The translations under genes were made by a program, and so were the position numbers. Below are positions 15,138 to 22,349 of a DNA stretch of 26,908 nt, one piece after another. Each line of letters opens with the position of its first letter. Positions within the stretch are counted from its first letter, which is position 1. The DNA lies in NCBI RefSeq assembly GCF_023229105.1, contig NZ_JALNZY010000023.1, positions 1 through 26,908 of the forward strand, written 5' to 3'. A model generated the notes under the pieces. The model was not told the origin of the DNA. It was given only the letters and a program-made list of their open reading frames with translations, and did no database searches. Source of the DNA: Sulfurimonas sp. Its GTDB lineage: Bacteria; Campylobacterota; Campylobacteria; Campylobacterales; Sulfurimonadaceae.

Positions 15138-17624
15138 TTAGATACCAAACAATAAAAGCAAAACAGGAAGCAGCAAGAGGTCTGCAATAATCGCCATAAA
15201 CATGGCAATCATTGTCAAAAGCCCAAAATAAATTGTTGGAAAAAAGTTAGATAAAACCAAAATAGAGAATCCAACCATTATAATAGTAGATGTATAAAAC
15301 ATCGCCGTGCCTATACTTGCATGTGAATCATACATAGATTTCACTGCATTATTTGTCTGTCTGTAAAGCAAAGAGTACCTATAAATATAGTGTATAGTAT
15401 CATCTACGGCTATACCTAAACTTATGGCTGCTATTGTTATGGTCATCATATCAAGCGGTATGTTCATCCAGCCCATAAAGCCAAAAACAACACTTACGGG
15501 AATGACATTTGCAATTATTGCTATTACGGCGATTTTCAAGCTTCTAAAAAGTGCTAGAAACATTAAAAAAAGTATAAGAACAACGACTCCTATAGTTTTA
15601 ATCTGTGAATCAAAAAGAGACTGAAGCATATTATTATACATAACTAAAAGATTTGAAAGCCTATGCTCTTCATACTCTGGGTTTAAGATATTTTTTAAAT
15701 CCATGTTTATTTTTTTGATAAGCATATCTCTTTGAAGATTTGGCAGCGAGTCTATTATTCTCGTGTTTATTCTCACTTGATTATTCTCTATATCTACATA
15801 GGGAGAAAGTATTATTTTTTTATAACTCTGCGGCAACTCTTTATACATAAGAGCCAGCATAAGTCCATCAGCCTCTTTGTTGTTATTTAAGACTTTAAGT
15901 ATCTCTCCCGCTGTTGCAAGAGATAGAACTTTTCCTACGGCATCAAGTGATTCCAGATAATCATGCACCTTTTTTATTTTATGCATCTTCTCCAAAGTAA
16001 ACCAGTAAGTTTCTCTATCTTCTTCTTTCTCCTCAAACTCATCTGCAAAGGAGTCAAGCTCCAAATCCTCTTTTACCTCTGCCACACTTATAGTTTTAAC
16101 CTTATCACTACTCTCTTTGAACGTCAAAACTATATCAAGAGGAGTGGTTCCTCCTAGTTTTTTATCGATTAGAGCCATCCCTTTGTATATCTCTGTATCA
16201 TCTTTAAAGTAGTCGATAAAGCTGTTTTCAACTCTTAGCTTATATGCCCCGGAGATAGAGAATACTACTGCTAAAATAGCCGAGAGCAAAATTGTCTTCT
16301 TATAGTTTTGTGCAACATATGCCACCTTGGAAGTAAAAGGTGTTTTCTCTTTTACATAACTAAAAGACTCCTTTTTTTCAAAAAGAAGCAAAATAATAGG
16401 AAAGAGGATAAATGTTATAAGCAAGGAGACTGTAATCCCCGTACTCATCATCCATCCAAAGTTTATTACAGGAAGAATATTGCTAAAAACTAAGGAGCTA
16501 AATCCTGCAATGGTTGTAATAACCACAAAAAATGAAGGCTTAGCCATAGAGACTACAGTGTTTAGTACAAGATTATATTGAGACTCCTCATGATTTTCAT
16601 CATATAGCTCTTTATACCTGATGATAAGATGCACAACAAGAGACATGTTCATAATAAGTTGCAAGGAGATATAGTTTGAGGAAACCACGGTAATCTCCCA
16701 GCCAAAAAGCCCCAATAAGCCGCTTGTAATAATAAGTGAAGTAGCACATATAAACAGAGCTATTACAACCCACTGTACATTTTTAAGAAGTATATATAAA
16801 ATGGCTACTAAAAGCCCGATAATCAAAAATCCAAATGTTTCTAAATCATACTTGACAAACTCGACCATATCATCGGCAATCATCTCTACCCCGCCTAAAT
16901 GCAGCTTGATTTTTGTATGTTCATATTCAAACTTTTTTAAAATACCCCTTAGCTTAACTATTGTTTCATGATTCTCTTGCCTTAAGATATCCCTATACTC
17001 TTTTAGCTTTATCTGCGCCTTTTTATACTCTTGCTTCTCATCTTTAGTTAGCTCTTTTTGCTTTTTAAGTTTTATATAGCTGTCTCTGTCGTCTATTAGG
17101 CTGAAATATTTTTCATCCCTTTTTAGATTTACCATTAGTGCTGTAGTTTTAAAGTCTTCGCTTACGAGATTTTTCTTATATACGGCACTGTTTAAAAACT
17201 CCTCTTTTACCAGATTTTTGTCTATGTTTGGAGATTTCAGTGTAGGTATATCTTTTAGCAGCTCTTTTAGCGGTACAGGCGGAGATTGTAAAAGTGGTAC
17301 GTTTACTATTGAGTTTATACTCTCAACTATCTCAATAGTTTCTATCTGTGCGCTTAAGTTCTCTATATTGTTGATATTTTCATCACTAAGTAGATCATCT
17401 TCCGTACTATAGGTAACTACTAGAAAATTTGATGCTTCGAAGCGTTTTAAAACATCTCGTGTGTACTCTAAATCTTTATCATCTTCAAGCAGCAGTGTCT
17501 CTGCACTTGCATCAATCTCTAGTTTTAATGAAAAAAGAGCCATTACAACCACAAAAGAAGCCATAAAAAAGAGAATAAGTTTAGGATATTTTAAAATGTA
17601 CTCTTGATATAAATTTTTTAGCAT
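15138..17624 (-). CDS. RND-superfamily (MMPL/HpnN-like) lipid transporter
   Basis: An 828-residue inner-membrane protein with about twelve predicted membrane helices in the RND two-fold pattern. Helix 1 (16-34) is followed by a large periplasmic domain (35-262), five helices (263-413), a helix at 444-463, a second large periplasmic domain (464-673) and five more helices (675-825). The second half keeps the proton-relay motif LGIAVDDTIHYIYRY (736-750); the matching place in the first half (MSLVVHLIIRY) lacks the acidic pair. Size and layout fit the single-component MMPL/HpnN group that moves lipids or hydrophobic molecules, not the tripartite AcrB-type drug pumps. It follows mlaC by 6 bp, so its likely job is phospholipid or hopanoid-like lipid traffic together with MlaA and MlaC. 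A similar trio, as I recall, occurs in Campylobacter jejuni (Cj1371-Cj1373). No strong ribosome binding site is seen, which suggests coupled translation. Confidence 0.85.
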   Translation of the reverse strand: MLKNLYQEYILKYPKLILFFMASFVVVMALFSLKLEIDASAETLLLEDDKDLEYTRDVLKRFEASNFLVVTYSTEDDLLSDENINNIENLSAQIETIEIVESINSIVNVPLLQSPPVPLKELLKDIPTLKSPNIDKNLVKEEFLNSAVYKKNLVSEDFKTTALMVNLKRDEKYFSLIDDRDSYIKLKKQKELTKDEKQEYKKAQIKLKEYRDILRQENHETIVKLRGILKKFEYEHTKIKLHLGGVEMIADDMVEFVKYDLETFGFLIIGLLVAILYILLKNVQWVVIALFICATSLIITSGLLGLFGWEITVVSSNYISLQLIMNMSLVVHLIIRYKELYDENHEESQYNLVLNTVVSMAKPSFFVVITTIAGFSSLVFSNILPVINFGWMMSTGITVSLLITFILFPIILLLFEKKESFSYVKEKTPFTSKVAYVAQNYKKTILLSAILAVVFSISGAYKLRVENSFIDYFKDDTEIYKGMALIDKKLGGTTPLDIVLTFKESSDKVKTISVAEVKEDLELDSFADEFEEKEEDRETYWFTLEKMHKIKKVHDYLESLDAVGKVLSLATAGEILKVLNNNKEADGLMLALMYKELPQSYKKIILSPYVDIENNQVRINTRIIDSLPNLQRDMLIKKINMDLKNILNPEYEEHRLSNLLVMYNNMLQSLFDSQIKTIGVVVLILFLMFLALFRSLKIAVIAIIANVIPVSVVFGFMGWMNIPLDMMTITIAAISLGIAVDDTIHYIYRYSLLYRQTNNAVKSMYDSHASIGTAMFYTSTIIMVGFSILVLSNFFPTIYFGLLTMIAMFMAIIADLLLLPVLLLLFGI

Positions 17625-17630
17625 TATTAT

Positions 17631-18233
17631 CTATGACTGCTTAGCCAAAGCATCCATAAGGTCTATAATGCTCTTAGTACGCAAAAACTCTTTAAATTGC
17701 GCTCTATCTGTTTTTAAAATACTGATACCTAAAATCTCCACATCATAAATCAGCCACTCATCTTTACCCGCTTCTTTACTATTTGGCTTATGATATTTAT
17801 AGACGATATCAAGCGTATCTTCCTTGCTTACAAGGTCTGTTATGATAGCTATTCTATTTGCTTGAGGCTGCTCTATCTTTTTAACTTCAACCTTCTCATT
17901 CTCATACGCATCAATTTTTGCAGAGTAGGAGTGTTTCATCCTCTCTACATACAAATCTACAAATCTATTTGCATTCTCCTTAGAGAGCTCTTTCCAGGTG
18001 TTGCCAAGGCTAAGTTTTGCCATAAGCTCAAAATCAAACATAGGAGTCAAAGACTTTACGATATTGTGGTTCCTATCATCTTTGGAGAGTTTTTTATTTT
18101 CAACTATTAAAATGACTTCATTTATTTTGTCTAAAAAACGATTTTTTAAATCACTCTGCTCATCCGCCGCCAAATTTTGCACAAAAAGCATCATTACACA
18201 CAATGCTAAGATTTTTTTATAGATATGCTTCAC
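17631..18233 (-). CDS. mlaC: periplasmic phospholipid-binding protein MlaC/Ttg2D
   Basis: A 200-residue protein with a Sec signal peptide (KKILALCVMMLFVQNLAA, cleavage near residue 23). The mature part has MlaC family blocks: MFDFELMAKLSLGNTWKELS (about 65-84), the middle stretch VEVKKIEQPQANRIAI, and the C-terminal YDVEILGISILKTDRAQF (about 163-180). MlaC proteins carry a phospholipid in a deep hydrophobic pocket across the periplasm. The start is GTG at 18233 with GAGGAGT ahead of it, the best ribosome binding site in this operon; the preceding mlaA stop is 2 bp upstream. Its neighbours, an outer-membrane lipoprotein MlaA and an MMPL pump, supply the two membrane ends of the path. No MlaFEDB ABC transporter is encoded nearby. 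Confidence 0.92.
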   Translation of the reverse strand: MKHIYKKILALCVMMLFVQNLAADEQSDLKNRFLDKINEVILIVENKKLSKDDRNHNIVKSLTPMFDFELMAKLSLGNTWKELSKENANRFVDLYVERMKHSYSAKIDAYENEKVEVKKIEQPQANRIAIITDLVSKEDTLDIVYKYHKPNSKEAGKDEWLIYDVEILGISILKTDRAQFKEFLRTKSIIDLMDALAKQS

Positions 18234-18235
18234 TC

Positions 18236-19021
18236 TTACTCCTCAATCTGTTTTTTTCTATACTGCTCATAAATATCCCTAAAATATGGATACAAATCTA
18301 CAGCATCTCGCTTCATCTTCTCATATTTGTCCATGTCTAAAGATATATAATTTACCTTTTCAAATGCTTTTACACCCAAATACTCCGGCCAGGTATCCGT
18401 CAGAGACCAGTAACTTCTCTCTGCATAGTCAATCGGACTTAACAGTGCATCAGGATATAAACTTATAAAATCTCTTAGATTTGAAGGTCCGAAAAGCGGT
18501 AAAACTATATGCGGACCGCTTCCTACCCCGTAAAATCCCAAAGTCTGCCCGAAATCTTCATCATGTGCATCAAGATTAAAATGTACTTTAGCAGGGTCAA
18601 AAAGTCCTAAAATGCCTATTGTAGTGTTTATAACAAACCTTCCTGTCTCCTCAGAAGCATAGTAAAATTTCCCCTGCAAGGTATTGTTTACAAATCTCAT
18701 AGGAAAATAAAGATTATTAAAAAAATTTCTAATACTCTCTCTTGCCTCTACATGTAGCACATATTTATAACCCTTTGCGACCGGCTTAAGCACATATTCA
18801 TACAATCTATCATTGAAGATTGTCATAGCCCTATTATAACCGTTAAAAGGGTCGCACAACTCTTCTACTTCAAACTCATCCCCAAAACCCTCTAGTTCGT
18901 CATCATACTTACTGTTTTGTTTCTCTTTTTGTGAAGTGCTTTGGCTAGGCTGTTCAATCATTTTTGAACTACAGCCTGTTAATACAAAAGTGAAAACAAG
19001 AACTAAACAGACAATTCTCAA
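18236..19021 (-). CDS. mlaA: MlaA/VacJ outer-membrane lipoprotein
   Basis: A 261-residue lipoprotein: signal RIVCLVLVFTFVLTGC, with a lipobox and lipidation at Cys17, followed by an acidic, Ser/Gln-rich linker. Family blocks are DPFNGYNRAMTIFNDRLYEY (about 57-76), FFNNLYFPMRFVNNTLQGKF, FDPAKVHFNLDAHDEDFGQT and the Gly-rich GSGPHIVLPLFGPSNLRD. MlaA forms a doughnut in the outer membrane that removes phospholipid from the outer leaflet and hands it to MlaC. The start appears to be TTG at 19021, one base after the recR stop, with AAAGGTG about 7 bp upstream; no ATG or GTG in frame would keep the signal peptide. The family is certain; the direction of lipid flow with an MMPL partner is not. Confidence 0.94.
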   Translation of the reverse strand: MRIVCLVLVFTFVLTGCSSKMIEQPSQSTSQKEKQNSKYDDELEGFGDEFEVEELCDPFNGYNRAMTIFNDRLYEYVLKPVAKGYKYVLHVEARESIRNFFNNLYFPMRFVNNTLQGKFYYASEETGRFVINTTIGILGLFDPAKVHFNLDAHDEDFGQTLGFYGVGSGPHIVLPLFGPSNLRDFISLYPDALLSPIDYAERSYWSLTDTWPEYLGVKAFEKVNYISLDMDKYEKMKRDAVDLYPYFRDIYEQYRKKQIEE

Positions 19022-19022
19022 A

Positions 19023-19592
19023 TCACACCTTTACTCTATCCGTCAATGCCCTAGTCAAAGACAAAATATCTATATTTTCTAAACTTACTCCCGTTGGAAC
19101 ACCCTGAGCAATTTTTGAGTAGTTTATATCAAAATCACTTAATTTATCTTCAATATATAACATAACTGCATCATTTGCGATAGATGGCGTTAGGGCAAAA
19201 ACTATCTCTTTTACTCCAGAACCCACTAATTTCTCTAGATTTGAAAAGTTGAGCTCTGCCAATGATTCTAAAACAAAGTATCTGCCACCAAAAAGAGCAT
19301 TCTCTTCCAAAATAAGTATATCTTTTGCATTTTCAACTATACATAAAAGCGCCTTGTCTCTGCTCTCATCACAACAGATAAAACAGAGTTCATCCTCACT
19401 CATTCCGCCGCAGGAGCTACACTGCTTCAGACTCCCCAAAGCCTCCTCGATAGCATGAGAAATCTTCATCCCCACAAAGCTGTCTTTTATAAGCATATGA
19501 TAAGCAAGTCTTGTTGCCGATTTTTTCCCGATAGTCGGAAGCTCTTGCAAAACACCTACTAGTTTGTTAAATTTCTCTAAAGAACCATTCAT
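19023..19592 (-). CDS. recR: recombination mediator protein RecR
   Basis: A 189-residue DNA-repair protein that, with RecO and RecF, loads RecA on gapped DNA. It has the helix-hairpin-helix start (LQELPTIGKKSATRLAYHML), a four-Cys zinc finger (Cys58, Cys61, Cys70, Cys73) and a Toprim fold beginning LCIVENAKDILILEE and GGRYFVL. I use the ATG at 19592, whose A is also the last base of the mltA TGA stop, rather than a TTG one codon earlier. The length matches the shorter Campylobacterota RecR proteins. It sits between two envelope genes with no functional tie; shared transcription is probably an accident of operon history. Confidence 0.95.
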   Translation of the reverse strand: MNGSLEKFNKLVGVLQELPTIGKKSATRLAYHMLIKDSFVGMKISHAIEEALGSLKQCSSCGGMSEDELCFICCDESRDKALLCIVENAKDILILEENALFGGRYFVLESLAELNFSNLEKLVGSGVKEIVFALTPSIANDAVMLYIEDKLSDFDINYSKIAQGVPTGVSLENIDILSLTRALTDRVKV

Positions 19593-20683
19593 CAAGAGCT
19601 CTCTTTTGGCAAAAGTATCCAGAGTTTTAGGGGCGCTTTTAATTCCCCGGCTATCTCCTTTGCTTCCTCGCCATAGCCCATAAATATATCGGCTCTAAGA
19701 GTTCCCTTTATCGCTCCGCCAGTATCTTGTGCCATAACAACATGGTTAAAATCAACTGCCTCTGTTTTAGCACTCAAGTAGAGCATACTTCCTAGCGGAA
19801 TATATCTTCTATCTACTGCTATAGAGCGTTTTGGAGTAAGAACTACCCCAAGCGAACCGCTTGCTGGTTTATCTTTTTGTCTGAAAAAAACCATCGACTT
19901 ATTATAGTTAAGCACCTCATCGATTCTTGATGGATTTTGCTCCAACCATGCTTTTATGCTCTGAAGCGATATTTTCTCCAAGGGTATTTCACTGATGCTT
20001 ACAAGGTACTTTCCGATTGAGCTGTATTGATATCCGTTTTGGTTATCATATCCGACAAAAATTGTACTGCCATCATCAAGCGTTACTCTGCCAGAACCTT
20101 GAACTTCTAAAAAAAAGAGGTCTATTTTTGAATCGGTATAACATAAAACCTCACTATCAATCGGAGTTATATTTACATTTTTTCTATCATAATAGGGAAC
20201 AACTCTATTTCCAACCACCCTGCCTCTTAATCTATAGTTTTTAAGCTCTGGATACTGCTGCGATAAATCAATAACAACCAAATCTTTGGGTGTAGTATAT
20301 ACTGGGTAGACATAGGGCTCTTTTTTGGTTAAAGAGCCTTTGATTTCTGGCTCATAATAACCCGTTAAAAGTCCATCCTTATCGTCATTTGGTAAGCTGA
20401 TTTTATAGGGAGTAAAGTAGCTAGTTAAAAACTCCTTTGCATCTGTAGCATCAGCCGAACGCATGCATAAATCCTTGTAAATCTCTCTTGTTTTAGCCGT
20501 TTTGCAGCTCTGCGTAAATGATTCTAGAGCGTTTGTATAATCCTCTTGCTGCCAATTTGGAAGCTCACTAAAATCGCTCTTTAGAAGATGCGTCTCAGAC
20601 ATATTTGAAAAGGTTATAGAAGGCTGTTTTGAACAACCGACAAAGAGTAAAATTGCGCTTAAGTAGGGTACAAAATGTTTCAT
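19592..20683 (-). CDS. mltA: membrane-bound lytic murein transglycosylase A (MltA), lipoprotein
   Basis: A 363-residue outer-membrane lipoprotein cutting peptidoglycan to 1,6-anhydro products. The signal KHFVPYLSAILLFVGC ends in a lipobox with lipidation at Cys17. The MltA domain opens with GLLTGYYEPEIKGS (about 105-118) and the YPVYTTPKDLVVIDL block. The C-terminal 3D domain has AQDTGGAIKGTLRADIFMG, including the catalytic-type Asp in DTGG and RADIF. At its end it overlaps recR by one base, and it is the first gene of mltA-recR-mlaA-mlaC-MMPL. Its ATG at 20683 lacks a convincing ribosome binding site, and a TATAAT lies only 7 bp before it, so the message may be leaderless or the promoter may lie further upstream. 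Confidence 0.93.
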   Translation of the reverse strand: MKHFVPYLSAILLFVGCSKQPSITFSNMSETHLLKSDFSELPNWQQEDYTNALESFTQSCKTAKTREIYKDLCMRSADATDAKEFLTSYFTPYKISLPNDDKDGLLTGYYEPEIKGSLTKKEPYVYPVYTTPKDLVVIDLSQQYPELKNYRLRGRVVGNRVVPYYDRKNVNITPIDSEVLCYTDSKIDLFFLEVQGSGRVTLDDGSTIFVGYDNQNGYQYSSIGKYLVSISEIPLEKISLQSIKAWLEQNPSRIDEVLNYNKSMVFFRQKDKPASGSLGVVLTPKRSIAVDRRYIPLGSMLYLSAKTEAVDFNHVVMAQDTGGAIKGTLRADIFMGYGEEAKEIAGELKAPLKLWILLPKESS

Positions 20684-20690
20684 AAAGATG

Positions 20691-20696
20691 ATTATA
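20691..20696 (-). promoter_or_regulatory. candidate -10 element for the mltA-recR-mla operon
   Basis: Perfect TATAAT on the minus strand, 7 bp before the mltA ATG. A transcript from it would begin at or next to the start codon. The matching -35 region would overlap the dnaJ -10 element on the other strand. Confidence 0.4.
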
Positions 20697-20717
20697 CATA
20701 GATTAAATTTAAAACGC

Positions 20718-20723
20718 TATAAT
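20718..20723 (+). promoter_or_regulatory. candidate -10 element for dnaJ
   Basis: Perfect TATAAT, 35 bp before the dnaJ ATG, with no clear -35 as is usual in this phylum. No CIRCE-like inverted repeat (TTAGCACTC-N9-GAGTGCTAA) is present, so HrcA control is not supported here. Confidence 0.5.
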
Positions 20724-20758
20724 TGCAAAAATTTTAAATGTTAGGATATTAAAATAAT

Positions 20759-21883
20759 ATGCAGGATTTAAGCTATTACGAAATATTAGAAGTCTCTAGA
20801 GATGCGGATCAAACTACAATTAAAAAAGCTTACAGAAAGATGGCAAAGGTTTATCATCCAGATAAAAATCCGGGTAACAATGATGCCGAACACAAATTTA
20901 AATTATGTAACGAAGCCTATCAATGTCTAAGCGACGATAAGCAAAGAAGTATCTATGATAGGTATGGGAAAGAGGGTCTCTCTAGCATGGGTGGCGGCAG
21001 AAGACGCTCATCAGCAGGATTTGACGACTTAGGCTCAATTTTTGAAGATATGTTTAACGGCTTTGGAGGAACTTCTCGCCGCCGCCAAAATCCTGCCGAT
21101 ATGGAGAAATACCCGCTTGATATGAATGTTGACATGACTATCAGCTTCAACGAAGCGGTATTTGGATGCGAAAAAGATGTAGAATTCAAATATAAAAACT
21201 CTTGCAACAGCTGCAAAGGCACGGGTGCAAAAGATGGCAAGCTCTCCACTTGTTCTCAATGTAGAGGGCAAGGTCAAGTTTTTATGAAACAGGGCTTTAT
21301 GACATTCTCTCAAACCTGCCCCGTATGTCAAGGAAGCGGTTCTGCACCATCATCACCTTGTAAGGATTGTGCGGGCAAAGGCTACCAAGAAGAGAGAGGA
21401 AGTGTGACCATTAATGTTCCAAAGGGAATAGATGATGGAAACCGTCTTAGGGTTTCAGGAAAGGGAAATATAGGCAAACGTGGCACAAGAGGCGACTTAT
21501 ATGTCACTTTTAGCGTAAAACCAGATAAGCATTTTCAAAGAGAAGGAAATGACGTATATATTGCCATTCCGGTATTTTTCACACAAGCAGTTTCTGGCGA
21601 GAGTCTCTCTATCCCCTCACTAACTGGAGAGTTGGAGCTAAAACTCGATGTAGGCACAAAAGACAAGCAGCAGTTTTTGTTTAAAGGAGAAGGGGTAGAT
21701 GACGTTCACGGACACGGCAAGGGAGATTTGATTGCACAAGTAAACATCACATACCCTAAAAAGTTAAGTGACGAGCAGCATGAACTTCTTAGCAAACTTC
21801 AAGAGTCGTTTGGAATAGAGTCAAAACCGCATGAGAGCGTTTTAGACTCCGCTATCGAGAAGATGAAAAGCTGGTTTAAGTAA
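20759..21883 (+). CDS. dnaJ: molecular chaperone DnaJ (type I Hsp40)
   Basis: A 374-residue DnaK co-chaperone with all type I parts in order. The J domain (5-70) has the HPDKN motif that stimulates DnaK ATPase. A short Gly/Ser-rich segment (76-105) includes FEDMFNGFGG. The zinc-binding region has four CxxCxGxG-like repeats: CNSCKGTG, CSQCRGQG, CPVCQGSG and CKDCAGKG (about 149-207). A substrate-binding C-terminal domain follows, with VPKGIDDGNRLRVSGKGNIG. Transcribed alone and divergent from mltA; neither grpE nor dnaK is adjacent. The ribosome binding site is weak (AGGAT about 14 bp before the ATG). Confidence 0.97.
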   Translation: MQDLSYYEILEVSRDADQTTIKKAYRKMAKVYHPDKNPGNNDAEHKFKLCNEAYQCLSDDKQRSIYDRYGKEGLSSMGGGRRRSSAGFDDLGSIFEDMFNGFGGTSRRRQNPADMEKYPLDMNVDMTISFNEAVFGCEKDVEFKYKNSCNSCKGTGAKDGKLSTCSQCRGQGQVFMKQGFMTFSQTCPVCQGSGSAPSSPCKDCAGKGYQEERGSVTINVPKGIDDGNRLRVSGKGNIGKRGTRGDLYVTFSVKPDKHFQREGNDVYIAIPVFFTQAVSGESLSIPSLTGELELKLDVGTKDKQQFLFKGEGVDDVHGHGKGDLIAQVNITYPKKLSDEQHELLSKLQESFGIESKPHESVLDSAIEKMKSWFK

Positions 21884-21937
21884 CATCCCCCCCTCCTCCT
21901 TTACCATGATGCTTAGGAGCAGATGTTATACCTAACA
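21881..21937 (+). repeat. stem-loop at the dnaJ 3' end with a competing second hairpin
   Basis: TAACATC (21881-21887, including the dnaJ stop codon) is the reverse complement of GATGTTA (21922-21928). Inside, CTCCT (21896-21900) pairs with AGGAG (21915-21919), leaving a run of C as an internal bulge. The right arm can instead pair downstream: TGTTA (21924-21928), loop TACC, TAACA (21933-21937). There is no T-run, so this is not a standard intrinsic terminator; it may protect the 3' end or end transcription weakly. It is the only structure seen in the 75-bp gap 21884-21958. Confidence 0.4.
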
Positions 21938-21958
21938 CGCAAAAGTGCTTTGAGATAG

Positions 21959-22210
21959 CTACAAAAAATCTTTAATATTCATATCCAAAGCTTTTGCTAT
22001 TTTGTAAAGATGCTCCAAGTTAAAGTGCTTGCCATTTTTACTGTTTTCACAGTTTGAATAAAAAGCAACAGAATTTATCCCGATTTCTAAGGCTAATTCC
22101 AATTGTGTCATATTTTTATTTTCTCTATAATATCTAACTTTTAGAGAAATGTCCTTGTAAAACTCATATACATCTTCTTTTGAAACGTTTGAAAAATCAA
22201 TATCTGACAT
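21959..22210 (-). CDS. small XRE-family (Cro/C1-type HTH) transcriptional regulator
   Basis: An 83-residue protein that is almost wholly a helix-turn-helix domain. The recognisable pattern is LKVRYYRENKNMTQLELALE, then GINSVAFYSNCENSKNG, then LEHLYKIAKALDMNIKDFL (about residues 24-83). The N-terminal 20 residues (MSDIDFSNVSKEDVYEFYKD) are acidic and could aid dimer formation. There is no ligand-binding domain. Ribosome binding site AAGG precedes the ATG at 22210. It is divergent from the c-di-GMP phosphodiesterase gene across 139 bp of very AT-rich DNA with palindromic repeats, so it probably represses itself and perhaps that gene (inference). It could alternatively be an orphan antitoxin-like protein, but no toxin gene is next to it. 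Confidence 0.82.
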   Translation of the reverse strand: MSDIDFSNVSKEDVYEFYKDISLKVRYYRENKNMTQLELALEIGINSVAFYSNCENSKNGKHFNLEHLYKIAKALDMNIKDFL

Positions 22211-22231
22211 TATTAACCTTATTTATAATTT

Positions 22232-22288
22232 TAATATTATTTTTTAATTTAATATTAATTTTCAATATTAATTTTATTTTTAATATTA
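22232..22288. promoter_or_regulatory. symmetric array of four TAATATTA boxes, candidate operator
   Basis: Palindromic TAATATTA lies at 22232-22239, 22250-22257 and 22281-22288, with a one-base variant CAATATTA at 22263-22270. Start-to-start distances are 18, 13 and 18 bp, so the array is itself symmetric. It lies between the XRE gene and the divergent phosphodiesterase gene, where an autoregulated operator is expected. Very AT-rich DNA can produce such boxes by chance. Confidence 0.5.
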
Positions 22289-22303
22289 TCTTAAATATAT
22301 AGA

Positions 22304-22309
22304 TATAAA
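22304..22309 (+). promoter_or_regulatory. candidate -10 element for the NIT-PAS-GGDEF-EAL gene
   Basis: TATAAA in GATATAAAATATC, 40 bp before the ATG at 22350. A start near 22316 would put the 18-bp palindrome at the very 5' end of the transcript. Confidence 0.35.
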
Positions 22310-22320
22310 ATATCAAAATC

Positions 22321-22338
22321 TTTATCCTATAGGATAAA
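22321..22338. repeat. 18-bp perfect palindrome before the phosphodiesterase gene
   Basis: TTTATCCTATAGGATAAA equals its own reverse complement with no spacer. It ends 11 bp before the ATG at 22350, close to the ribosome binding site (AGG in GGCAGGAAATG). Having no loop it makes a poor RNA hairpin, so a dimeric protein-binding site is more likely. Its sequence differs from the TAATATTA boxes. Confidence 0.55.
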
Positions 22339-22349
22339 TTAGGCAGGAA

